64,000 nt of DNA, from positions 62,001 through 126,000 of the forward strand of contig NZ_VULQ01000003.1 in NCBI RefSeq assembly GCF_009696575.1, written 5' to 3'. Positions 26,071 to 35,900 of this stretch are shown here, one piece after another. Numbering within the stretch: position 1 is the stretch's first letter; every line of letters starts with the position of its first letter. The notes under the pieces are model-generated. The model was not told the origin of the DNA. It did no database searches and saw only the letters and a program-made list of their open reading frames with translations. The position numbers and the translations under genes are program-made. Source of the DNA: Anaerococcus porci. GTDB taxonomy: Bacteria; Bacillota; Clostridia; Tissierellales; Peptoniphilaceae.

Positions 26071-26820
26071 TCATATATTTTTGTTATATTTTCCAGGACT
26101 TATACCAACAAATTTTTTAAATACCTTAGAAAAATATTTTTGATTAGAAAATCCACACAAAAAAGCTATATCTATAATCATAAGTTCTGTATTTTCTAAT
26201 AATTTTATAGCTTCTTTTATCCTTACCCTATTTAAATAGTCATTAAAAGTTATAGAAGTATATTCCTTAAACTTTTTATTTAGCATAGATTCACTATAAT
26301 TAAGTTTCTTTTCTAAATCACTTATTGAAATCTTCTCGCCGTAGTTTTTTTCTATATAAGCTATCATTTCAAGAGCAATATCAGATTTTTTATTTTCATT
26401 TTTTTCAATTTTTAATATATCTATATTATCTTCCTGATTTATAAAAGATTTTCTCATTTCATAAATATTTTTGGCAGTTATTAAAGACTTATTCAACTCT
26501 TCAATATCGATAGGTTTTAGAAGATAATCTGTAACTCCATACTTTATTGCCTTTTTTGCATAATCAAAATCATTATAACCTGAAACAATTATGGCTGAAT
26601 ATTCATAGTCCAGACTTTCTTTTATCATAGTAAGTCCATCCATCAAGGGCATAGAAATATCTGTAATAACAAGTTCTGGATTGAATCTCTTAATCTTTTC
26701 CAATCCTTCCAAGCCATTTTTTGCACTTTCTAAAACCTCCATCCCATATTTAGAAAAGGATGGTAAAATCTCAAGTTTCTTTCTTATAATTTCTTCATCT
26801 TCTACTATTAAAACCTTCAT
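26071..26820 (-). CDS. Response regulator, AraC-type (YesN family)
   Basis: 249 residues. Receiver domain 1-120 with acidic VEDEE, phospho-acceptor D54 in VITDISMPLMDG, and the lysine in YLLKPID. C-terminal AraC/XylS double helix-turn-helix (about 150-248), ending in IAFLCGFSNQKYFSKVFKKF. YesN-type regulators usually control an adjacent ABC importer, here the one at 22149-25942. It begins 2 bases after the kinase gene. Confidence 0.93.
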   Translation of the reverse strand: MKVLIVEDEEIIRKKLEILPSFSKYGMEVLESAKNGLEGLEKIKRFNPELVITDISMPLMDGLTMIKESLDYEYSAIIVSGYNDFDYAKKAIKYGVTDYLLKPIDIEELNKSLITAKNIYEMRKSFINQEDNIDILKIEKNENKKSDIALEMIAYIEKNYGEKISISDLEKKLNYSESMLNKKFKEYTSITFNDYLNRVRIKEAIKLLENTELMIIDIAFLCGFSNQKYFSKVFKKFVGISPGKYNKNI

Positions 26821-26822
26821 AC

Positions 26823-28403
26823 TTACACCTTAAAGCTAATTCTTACCATTACAAAATCATTTTCTACAAATTCAAGACTTGCATCCTTATATAAGATTTT
26901 CAGTCTTTTTAAAGTATTTTCCAATCCATGATGTTTGTCAGATAAAAATGAATTTTCGCTTTTTCTTATGACATTTTCATTTATTCTATCAATTTCATCT
27001 TTAGACAAAGCCTTACCCGAATCAATAGTATCAATATAGACTTTATCATCTTTTTTATATATATTTATCCTTATTTTTATAGTATTATCATCTCTAAAGC
27101 CGTATTTAAAGCTATTTTCTAATAAAGGCTCTAGAAACAATTTACAAACCATGACCTTGTTTAAATCATCCTCAACATTGATTTTTAAATCCATCCTGTT
27201 TTTATATTTAATTTTTTGGATTGCTATATAAAGATTCAAATATTCCAAATCTTCTTCCAAATGCAAAAAACTCAAATTATTTATTGAATATCTCAAAAGT
27301 TTGCTCAAATTGCTAATAAGTCTTTGACACTCATCCCTATCTATATACATTTGATAAGAAATTATATCCAAAGTATTATATAGAAAATGAGGATTAAATT
27401 GACTTTCCATAGTTCTAAATTCAGAAGCTTTTTTCTCATATTTTAAACTGACATTATTGCCTTCAAGCTTTTTGACATTTTCAATCAAAACATTTATATT
27501 ATCAGCTATATATTTTGTTTCATCATCACTATCAATAATAATTTTATCATTTTCTCCACTAGATACACCTCTTATAGCTTGGGTTAGGTTGTTAATGGAT
27601 TTACTGATTTCAAAAGAAATTTTCTTGGTGAAAAATATTATAATAAGAATATAAACAAAAGATACCAAAGATAGGATAAAAAGCACTAAATAAAGCAAGT
27701 CTTTAGTAAAAAATTTTTTTTGCACATTATAAACCTTGAATTCTCCAAAATCTCCTTCTCTTTTTAGGTAGGAGTCCTTAAACCCATTTATACTATTATT
27801 TAAAGAGATATTGGATAGGTTTCCTCCCTTTGCCAAGACTCTGTTATAAGAGTTGCTTATGATAAAGTTTTTGGAATAATTATTTAATATATTTTCAACA
27901 CTCGCACAAGATATATCAAGACAAATTGAACCATTTCCAAAATCCTTAATATAAATCAAACTCATCTTTCCCTTATCATAATAGCTATAATACTTTTCCT
28001 TATCAAAAGATGAGAGCAAAATTTTTATATATTGGTCTTTTTCCTTAGTCAATAAATTATTAAAAGAAATTGAATTAGTCCTATTCAACTCTTTATCATA
28101 AGCATGGAAAGAAAAATCAAGACCTTCCTTATTTCTCAAACCATAAACTTTCTCTATAAAATCACTATCTTTTTCATTAATAAAATCTAGGATATCATCT
28201 TTATTTTTATCAATAAATAAATCATTATCAGCAATTATTTCGTTGAATTTTTTACTTACAAAATCAAATTCTTTCTTATTGTTTATCCTGTCAACCCTCA
28301 TCAAAATAAAATAATAAATAAGAACAAAAACAATTGAAATCATCAAAAAACTAATAATAAAATATTTAACCAAATTTTTATATATTTTATGTTCAAATTT
28401 CAT
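26823..28403 (-). CDS. Sensor histidine kinase (YesM family)
   Basis: 526 residues. Two membrane helices (about 13-35 and 240-263) enclose an extracellular sensing region of about 200 residues. A HAMP-like segment follows, then the His_kinase domain with SQFNPHFLYNTLD (phospho-His near 335) and an N-box LFLEPLLENSFKYGF. It phosphorylates the response regulator downstream. The ligand may be the cargo of the importer (iron or a phosphorylated sugar), which is inference. Confidence 0.92.
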   Translation of the reverse strand: MKFEHKIYKNLVKYFIISFLMISIVFVLIYYFILMRVDRINNKKEFDFVSKKFNEIIADNDLFIDKNKDDILDFINEKDSDFIEKVYGLRNKEGLDFSFHAYDKELNRTNSISFNNLLTKEKDQYIKILLSSFDKEKYYSYYDKGKMSLIYIKDFGNGSICLDISCASVENILNNYSKNFIISNSYNRVLAKGGNLSNISLNNSINGFKDSYLKREGDFGEFKVYNVQKKFFTKDLLYLVLFILSLVSFVYILIIIFFTKKISFEISKSINNLTQAIRGVSSGENDKIIIDSDDETKYIADNINVLIENVKKLEGNNVSLKYEKKASEFRTMESQFNPHFLYNTLDIISYQMYIDRDECQRLISNLSKLLRYSINNLSFLHLEEDLEYLNLYIAIQKIKYKNRMDLKINVEDDLNKVMVCKLFLEPLLENSFKYGFRDDNTIKIRINIYKKDDKVYIDTIDSGKALSKDEIDRINENVIRKSENSFLSDKHHGLENTLKRLKILYKDASLEFVENDFVMVRISFKV

Positions 28404-28423
28404 ACAAACTCATAAAATCTCGC

Positions 28424-29200
28424 CTATATAATATTCTTATCCTTCAGATAATAAAAAATACCATCACAATCTACACTTTTACATATATCATAAGAAATAT
28501 TTTTCAAATCGTCTGATCCATTCGCCATGGCTATTCCATTTACTTCTTCAAACATTTGAAGGTCATTGTTTCCATCTCCAAAGGCGAGAGCCTCCTCTTT
28601 TTTGATTTTATAATATTCTAAAATCTTTCTTACTCCAAGTCCCTTTCCCCCGTCTTTAGGAATAATGTCAACAGCCCTATCCCACCAAGCTGCAATCTTT
28701 GCACCCCTTGTTCCTAGAAGTGCCCTATCATATTCTTCCTTTCTTATGGACATATTTAGCTGATAAATCTTGGTTTTTTGAGCAAAGGATATTAAGTCAT
28801 CTATAAAATCCGGCTTATGATTTGAAAATCCAAAATACATACTCAAAGCATCATCAAAATAATCTGCCACATATGATTTTTTTCCTGCCATAGCAAGGGG
28901 CTTATCCATAGCCTTTGCGTTTTCTATAAAATGTAGTACATCCTCATTTGTTAAAGGGTTTGAGAAAATTTCTTCTTTCTCATTAAAGCACAAAGACCCA
29001 TTAAAGCTTAAAAACGAATCAAAATCAACCCCTTCAAAGACAGGAATTTGAACAGGAGCTCTTCCTGTAGCAATACAAATATGAATCCCCTTATCTTTTA
29101 ATGCATTTAAGGCAATCTTTGTTTTTTCGCTTATACTATCCTTATCTAGGGAAATTAAGGTTCCGTCTATATCAAAAAATATTATCTTTATATCTGTCAT
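28424..29200 (-). CDS. HAD-superfamily Cof-type phosphatase
   Basis: 258 residues. Motif I FFDIDGTLI (nucleophile Asp near residue 9), motif II TGR, motif III Lys in KDGGKGLGV, motif IV GDGNNDLQMFE, and a C2 cap between: the Cof/YidA subfamily of sugar phosphate phosphatases. It is 20 bases upstream of the kinase gene and is read with it, which fits a phosphosugar theme for the cluster. Confidence 0.92.
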   Translation of the reverse strand: MTDIKIIFFDIDGTLISLDKDSISEKTKIALNALKDKGIHICIATGRAPVQIPVFEGVDFDSFLSFNGSLCFNEKEEIFSNPLTNEDVLHFIENAKAMDKPLAMAGKKSYVADYFDDALSMYFGFSNHKPDFIDDLISFAQKTKIYQLNMSIRKEEYDRALLGTRGAKIAAWWDRAVDIIPKDGGKGLGVRKILEYYKIKKEEALAFGDGNNDLQMFEEVNGIAMANGSDDLKNISYDICKSVDCDGIFYYLKDKNII

Positions 29201-29359
29201 TTATTCTCCTAATAGTTTCTCTTTTATTTATAATATAATGCCTGCTTGTTTTGGTAATCGTCCTATATTTAAAAATTCAAATTAAACAATTTCTTTGTTT
29301 TACTCACAATAAAATCATATAAGCCTTTTCTATATTATAACATTTTATTTTTAAACTAA

Positions 29360-29436
29360 AAGGGAGAAAGGGGCCCCTCATTTTCGTCCCCTTTATCCCT
29401 TAAAAAAAGACTGCTGCAAAGGTTGATTTGCAACAG
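29360..29436 (-). terminator. Terminator of the pilus operon plus a GC-rich hairpin
   Basis: GACTGCTGCAA/TTGCAACAGTC hairpin (29410-29420 and about 29429-29439), followed on the minus strand by a seven-U run: a good terminator for the minor pilin gene. Next to it AAGGGAGAAAGGGG (29360-29373) pairs with 29388-29401 (one mismatch), a second strong stem. Confidence 0.75.
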
Positions 29437-29447
29437 TCATTATTTTT

Positions 29448-30662
29448 CTAATCTTTGGCCCTTACAGTTTTTATACCGTAGGCTATTAGGATTAGGCCTG
29501 TTATAAATATTATTAGTATTTTGACATCACCTGTTTTTACAAGGGAGCTTGTCTTTTTTCTTTGACGTGATCCTCCACCAGGTGTAGGTGGAACCTTTCC
29601 CTTGTAGTTTTCAACTTCTATTTTCATTTGGTGGGAGTTTTCTCCAATTTCAAAGTCTATTGGGTCTATTTTTAGGATGTAGTCCTTTGTTGGAGTTTTT
29701 GTTTCTATTAGCCTATAAGTTCCATATGGGAGTTGTTTGGTTTTGAAAATACCATTTTTACCACTTGTTAGTGTGTAGATTTTGCCATTTTCTTCGACAT
29801 CTTCAAAGATTTTGTCTGTTTTGACTTGGACTTTAAAGACTGCCCCTTCTAATGGGTTTTTGGTATCTCCATCTATCTTTACAAAGGTGAAGATATTGGT
29901 TCGAGAATCTTTCTCATTTTCAAAATCGACTGTTTCTCCATCTTTTAGAAAGCTTGTTTCTTTCCCCTTATTTTTTTCATATCCATTAAGGGGACTTGTT
30001 TCTATGAATTTTGCTTCTTTTTCAAGGCCTTTGACTTTAATCTGTCCCTTATCGTTTGTGATAAGTTCTTCTATCTCGCCTTCTTTATCATAGATGTAGC
30101 CATCATCTGTATTTTTAAACTTGAGTGTATTACCTTCTTTATCAACTAGCTTAAATCCTACACCCATAAGGGTGTCTTTGCTATCCTTGTCTATTTTTCT
30201 AAGGATTATATCATGAACTACAGTCTTTGGAATAATAGTAGCAGGGTTGATGGTTGTTTCATCTATACTTACAATAAAAGGTTTGAAAGTTTTTTCTTCT
30301 GTTTTAACTTGTCTAAACAGATAGGTTCCATAGGATAAGTTTTCTACCTTAATTAAATCTTTTCCATCTTTCTTATCACTGACTTTAACTGTTTTTTTCT
30401 CACCAAATTTTTTATTTAGGTCAGCTTCATCAACGTTGGAAAAATTATTTACAAGCTCTTCAGCCTTTTTTTCATAGTCTTCACTATTATAGTCTATCAA
30501 GCTTTCATCATCAATCTTCCAATAATCAATAGCAGCTTCACTATTGTCTACTAAAATATTTAGGCTATTTCCGCTTTTAGCAAAAGCCAAAAGAGGAGTA
30601 ACTAGGTATAGGACTAAGGCAAATACTAAGACTTGTCTTAGTTTTATATTAAGTTTTTTCAT
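29448..30662 (-). CDS. Minor pilin with Cna-B domains and LVKTG sorting signal
   Basis: 404 residues. Signal peptide 1-28. An N-terminal pilin-like domain ends with TIIPKTVV (compare the YPK pilin motif of the backbone). Two SpaA/Cna-B-type domains follow (about 148-250 and 255-350) with GIFKTKQLPYGTYRLIETKTP as an E-box-like strand. A Pro/Gly linker precedes the sorting signal LVKTGD, membrane helix and basic tail. LVKTG replaces LPXTG, which may direct it to a different sortase, for example as the wall-anchored base pilin. Last gene of the pilus unit, 21 bases after the backbone gene. Confidence 0.85.
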   Translation of the reverse strand: MKKLNIKLRQVLVFALVLYLVTPLLAFAKSGNSLNILVDNSEAAIDYWKIDDESLIDYNSEDYEKKAEELVNNFSNVDEADLNKKFGEKKTVKVSDKKDGKDLIKVENLSYGTYLFRQVKTEEKTFKPFIVSIDETTINPATIIPKTVVHDIILRKIDKDSKDTLMGVGFKLVDKEGNTLKFKNTDDGYIYDKEGEIEELITNDKGQIKVKGLEKEAKFIETSPLNGYEKNKGKETSFLKDGETVDFENEKDSRTNIFTFVKIDGDTKNPLEGAVFKVQVKTDKIFEDVEENGKIYTLTSGKNGIFKTKQLPYGTYRLIETKTPTKDYILKIDPIDFEIGENSHQMKIEVENYKGKVPPTPGGGSRQRKKTSSLVKTGDVKILIIFITGLILIAYGIKTVRAKD

Positions 30663-30683
30663 ATTACTCCTCCATGTATAAAC

Positions 30684-32798
30684 TTATGCTTCTTTTTTAT
30701 TTGCTTGGATTTTGTATGCAGCAAGACCCATGATTGCGATACCTGCTACTACGAATATAAGTGAACCAATTCCACCAGTTTGTGGGATTGAAACTTTCTT
30801 ATTCTCTATTTGCTTACCATAGCCAGCGTCTTTATTATCTTTGTTGTATTGAAGTTCTGAGTCTACTCCTGCGTATGAACCTTTTTCTACTGTGAATTCT
30901 GGTTTGTCATTTCTTGCAGCATAGCCTTTTGGAGCTGTTTTTTCTTCTAATTTATATTTTCCATAAGCTAGACCTTGGATTTCAAATCTACCTTGTCCAT
31001 CAGATGTTACAACTACTACATTTTCATCAGCCTTTTCTCCCCAAGTATAAGCATTTGCGTTTTCTTTGAATGCCTTATTGTAGTCTTCTTGAGCTTTATC
31101 AATTGCAGCTTTTGCTGTTGTTCCTTTATCACCTTTTTGATCTTCAGCTGATAGATTATTATAGTCTGCTACTTTTTGATTTAATGTATCTTTTGCTGTT
31201 TTTACAGCTTCTGGACTAGTTTTAGCAGCTACTAAATATTTGCTTCCATCTTCATTTGTAATGTAGAATTCTGCTCCAGCAAGTCTTTCTTGTTGGTCAC
31301 CTGATTTATTATTTGTCTTTACAAATTTCTTACCACCATTTACAACCTTTGGTTCTGTTGGGTTAAGTGGTTTTGGATTGTCAGATCTGTGGTTTACTAC
31401 TGTTATAGTTCCATCTGCGCCTTTTTTGAATTCAGATTCTGAGCCTGATGTTGTTGCAATTTCTACAGCCTTATATTGTTTATCCTTTTTAAGACCCTTC
31501 CATGTGTAAGTCTTACCATAAACAGGTGGGTTTTTTGGATTTCCAGGAATACCATCTCGACTAGTAGAACCTATTGTTACTGTTCCTTCAAAGGTATAGT
31601 TATCAACTTTATCAAGGTCACTTTCTTTTACATCTTCGCCTGTATTTGCATCTACAAGTTTAAATGTTGCAGTTTCACCTTCTGCCCATTCTCCATCATC
31701 CCATGATTTATTTATTGTCAATTCACCATTTTCATTTGGTTTTGTTGGGTATGGTGTTGTTCCAAAGCCTGGTTTGTTACCATAATGGAACATGATGTCG
31801 TTGGCTTCTGGTATATCTACTACTGATTTAGAGTTTACAGTTGCAGTATATGTTAAGGTTACTTCTACAGCTTCTGTTTTTTCATTGACTTTTTTAAGGC
31901 CTGTTTCTGTAAGACTAGCTACGAAACCTTCATCTGTTTCTTCTAATTTATAATCTGTATTTTTTTCTAAATTATCTTGTCCAACTTTTATTAAAAGCGA
32001 ACCTTTTTTGAAAGTTAAACCACTTGTCATCTTATCATCCCACTTAGCTGTTTTTAATTTTGAGTTAGCAGGGATTTTTGTTTTAACTTCATAAGGTACT
32101 TCTTTACCAATTTCTGCTGTTACTGTAGCTTTTTTCTTTTGGTAGTTTTCATAAACTGCACCAACTTTTGAGCCTGCTTCACCGTCTTCAACAACTTTTA
32201 AATCATTTTCTTTTGCAAAGTTTTTGTCGATTTCTGGCTTATTTTCTGTATTTTTTGGATAAACGTGAGCGTCGGCTACAATTCCATCTTCATTTACTAA
32301 AGGAAGAGTTAGAAGTGTAGGTACAGCTTTTGAGCCTGTAAGTACGCTTTGACCATCTTCGCCCTTGTATGTTGATTTTGTAAGGTCTTCTACTATTCTA
32401 TATTTACCTTCAAAACCTGTTGTTGTAAATTTAAGACCATCTTCTGTTGTTAAACCTTCTTGTCCATTAACATCTTCCCATTGATCATTATTGTTTACAT
32501 CAACTTGATCTTCTTGAATATTAGCTTTTAATTTTTGAAGTTTGAAGTAAACTCCAGGAATTTCTTTTGCTTCTGCATCAAAGAAAGTTCCAATATCTGG
32601 AATTTTATTACCATCATATCCTTTTTTGTTTACATCATGATTTTTTAATGCAGTTTCTGTCAAAAGAATTTTATGCACTGTTACTGTATTTGTTGTTGTT
32701 GCATTACTAGGTGCTGCATTAGCTTTTGCGAATGGTTGTACTACTATTCCAAGTACCATAGCAAGAGCTGTTAAAAATGACAAAATTTTGTGTTTCAT
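30684..32798 (-). CDS. Major pilin (SpaA-type backbone) with IPQTG sorting signal
   Basis: 704 residues. Signal peptide 1-28. The pilin motif VADAHVYPKN (near 180) provides the lysine used by class C sortases to link subunits. Isopeptide-forming Cna-B domains follow; the last has the E-box YKLEEKTAPKGYA. An Ala/Lys-rich helical insertion (about 530-580) interrupts the last domain. The C-terminus is IPQTGG, a membrane helix and KKEA. AAGGAG precedes the ATG. It lies between the giant adhesin and the minor pilin, the usual tip-backbone-base order. Confidence 0.92.
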   Translation of the reverse strand: MKHKILSFLTALAMVLGIVVQPFAKANAAPSNATTTNTVTVHKILLTETALKNHDVNKKGYDGNKIPDIGTFFDAEAKEIPGVYFKLQKLKANIQEDQVDVNNNDQWEDVNGQEGLTTEDGLKFTTTGFEGKYRIVEDLTKSTYKGEDGQSVLTGSKAVPTLLTLPLVNEDGIVADAHVYPKNTENKPEIDKNFAKENDLKVVEDGEAGSKVGAVYENYQKKKATVTAEIGKEVPYEVKTKIPANSKLKTAKWDDKMTSGLTFKKGSLLIKVGQDNLEKNTDYKLEETDEGFVASLTETGLKKVNEKTEAVEVTLTYTATVNSKSVVDIPEANDIMFHYGNKPGFGTTPYPTKPNENGELTINKSWDDGEWAEGETATFKLVDANTGEDVKESDLDKVDNYTFEGTVTIGSTSRDGIPGNPKNPPVYGKTYTWKGLKKDKQYKAVEIATTSGSESEFKKGADGTITVVNHRSDNPKPLNPTEPKVVNGGKKFVKTNNKSGDQQERLAGAEFYITNEDGSKYLVAAKTSPEAVKTAKDTLNQKVADYNNLSAEDQKGDKGTTAKAAIDKAQEDYNKAFKENANAYTWGEKADENVVVVTSDGQGRFEIQGLAYGKYKLEEKTAPKGYAARNDKPEFTVEKGSYAGVDSELQYNKDNKDAGYGKQIENKKVSIPQTGGIGSLIFVVAGIAIMGLAAYKIQANKKEA

Positions 32799-32913
32799 AT
32801 TTTTCTCCTTTTACCCTTTTTGTCAATTTACCTTGATAAATTTTTGGCTTTTGCCTTATCAATTTTTATAAGTTTAAAACTTATAGTTAGAAACATTCCT
32901 ACTTTTATAATTA

Positions 32914-32944
32914 ACTCAAAGGACCCTTTGAGGGTCTTTTGAGT
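32914..32944 (-). terminator. Hairpin between giant adhesin and backbone pilin
   Basis: 14-bp stem (32914-32927 with 32931-32944, one G-U pair), 3-base loop, just after the adhesin stop. No U tract follows on the minus strand, so it is more likely a processing or partial-attenuation structure than a full terminator. Confidence 0.5.
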
Positions 32945-32946
32945 AA

Positions 32947-35900
32947 TTAACTTAATTTCTCTTTTTTCTTAGAGTAGCTTAGAACAGCTAGTATCATTAG
33001 AGCTAATCCAATGATTGTAAATCCTATCCAAACTCCTGGTCCACCAGTTGATGGATAGACTGCCTTTTTATTTTCTATTTGCTCTCTATTTTCATCAGAG
33101 TTTTCTAATTCTTTATCTTCTAGCCTGCCTTCTAGGTCTTCTTTATAGATTTTTCCATTTTGGACTTTGAACTTATAGGCTATAGGTTTAAGATTTGCAT
33201 AACCTCTTGGAGCTTTGACTTCTTTTACTTGATAGTCCCCATCTGGGATTGATTTGAATTCAAATCTACCTTTATCGTCTGAAGTTGCTGTCCAAGCTTT
33301 ATCATTCATGTTAGTTGGATCTACTTCTTTGCCTTCTTTTGTTATAGTTAGGTAAGTTTCTCCAATTTTCTTTTGAAGTACAAATTCTGCACCTTGAAGT
33401 TTAGTTTCTTTATTTGTAGAATCTACCTTCTCAAAGTAGATATCAGGATTTTTCTTATTTTCTAAGACAAGTGTCATATCATATTGGTTTCTTAATAGAT
33501 ACTTGTCATTTGCAAAGCCTGGATTGTGCTTATCTTGGCCTTGGCTAATTGAACTGTCATATGCCACGTACTTATCTATGCTTTCTGTGGTTTTAAATCC
33601 ACTAGCTTCCAAGACTCCATAAGCAAGTCCTGCCCCAACTTTACCATCTTTATTGTATGGCATATCTACTATTACTAGGTATGTTCTTTGAGGATTTGTA
33701 CTTGACTCTTCCGATGAAGATCCTTCAGGAGTATCTTCTTTACCTTTGTTTTCTTCTATAACTAGGTTTATTGTATTTTTATCATAGGCTAGTTTGAAGT
33801 TGGCATTTTTGTCTATAACTGTAGGAGCATCGAGCGTTGAAGTATTATTGACAGGAATTACCCTTACTTGGGTGTTAGAGTCATTTAGTTTTACTCCGCT
33901 GTCTGCTCTTATTCTTATGTCTTTTTCTGTGCCATTTAGTTTTACAAGGTTGTATTGCCTAAAGACTTTTTTGTCTTTGTTGATACCAACTATTTTGCTA
34001 TCAAGATTAGCTGATGATTGACCTTGTAAGTTTGTAACTGTTGCATCTTTTATTTCTAAACTATCATCAAAGGAGTTGGTCCATAGGATTTTACCATCAC
34101 GAGTTACTTCAATCTCCCAAGTTTTGTCTGTTTTATTGTAGCCATCTGGAGCTTTCATCTCTTTTAAGGTGTACTTGCCGTAGGCTAGGTCTTCAAATGT
34201 AACTTGACCCTTGCTATCACTTTTTAGTGTTCGGTCATCATAGCCTTCTACGTCTTTTCCTTCTAATAGGAATTGGGCTCCTTCAAGTGGATTTCCATCT
34301 TGATCTAGCTTTTTAAGTTTAAGGTCTGCTCTCTTGTAGTTTGCAATAATTTGCTTATTGTCTAAGATATCTATGAAGTGACCATCTTTGTCAACCTTGA
34401 ATGATGATACTCTTTTTTCTGGAAGTTTGTATCCATGTGGAGCCTTAGTCTCCCATACTTCATAGCTACCTTCAGCTAGACCTTTCCATGAGAATTTACC
34501 ATAGACATCTGATTTTCTTTCTGAGCCCTCAACTTTTACGCCATCTTTTCTTAGTTCAAACTCAGCCCCTTCAAGTACTCCTAGCACATCTAGGTCTGGC
34601 TTATGGCTAGTTTCACCAGTCGGATTATCTGTATTAACATTTGAGATGACCCCACCATCAATCTTGGTGTATTCTATTACGTTTTTGTAGTTTACGAAAT
34701 TAAACTCAAGCTTACCTTCTCCACTTGCTCCTGGCACATAGAATTTAGACCATGAATGAGCCTCTCCAGTATAGTCAGTGTAATGTGTCCATCTAGGACA
34801 TGATGTTGTCTTTCTACCATATGCATCAAGGCAATAGTATTCTCTATGGCTATAGTTTACGCTTGATAGCAATGATGTAGCCTTAGATGAATCACTTAGC
34901 TTACCCTTTATTTCTAATACATAGGTTGAATCTTCATCACCTCTAGCATTGAAGTATTCTTCTGGGAAAGTTAACAGTTTAGTTTCATTTGGATTGTAAC
35001 CAAGAAGTCGGTTCCATTGGTCATAAACAGGCACATAGTGCGTAGTGAATCCATCACCTATAAATCTTAGGTCGCTTCTATTATCAAAGTCTACTGCATT
35101 AGATTGTGGTAGGTATCCATTTCGCCAGTTTTGAGCAAAGCCCCTGCCAGTTTTCTTATAAATCCTAACAGATAGACTATTTGCATCTATAGGTTGGTTA
35201 GTAGTAAATGTTAAATTCTTGTTATAAAGAGATTTGTTCCATAAGTTGTAATAGACAACAGCTGTAAAGGTCTTTTCCTTTGGATCTACTCTTAGATTGT
35301 ACATCCATGCATCAGTTGTTGGATTCGCATAGCTTCTAGTCCCTTGACCATCAAGCATTACACTATAATCTACCCTTATATTGTCAGTAAAGATTTGATC
35401 TGCTTTTGCATATCTTGGATTTCCAATTGTTACTCTTATTGGAAAATCTTGTGTGTGATCTATCTTTATCCTATCTGGATATAGTTGAATAAACATCTGC
35501 ATATCTTCTGGTTTATAGTTTTCAACAAAGTTTGTAAAGGTATAGGTTATAGATTTTCTATCATCATTGATTTTTGCCTTGGCAATTTTTCCTGATGGAC
35601 TCATCATATCTAGGAAGGATGAATCTGTCTTTCCTACTCCATCGTTGTCTTTAACTATTCCATCTAGGTCAACATTATCTGAGAAATTGACGGTAAAGGT
35701 ATCTCCAGGTTTTACCATTTCACCTTCTCTTAATTTGAATCTAAACTGAGCGAAGATTGCCTCTCCTTCATTAGGATATACAACTTGTTCGCTTTCGCTC
35801 TTGCCACCTACTGACTTAACAGAAGCTTGCTTTCCATCAAAGATTAACCTATCAGATACATCTTCAGGATTTATTGGCTTGTCTGGGACAGTCCAACTTT

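Noticed and set aside
29381-29402. CGTCCCCTTTAT segment as a third REP copy
   Set aside because: It resembles the repeat only over about 12 bases, has an extra C, and is explained as one arm of a local hairpin.
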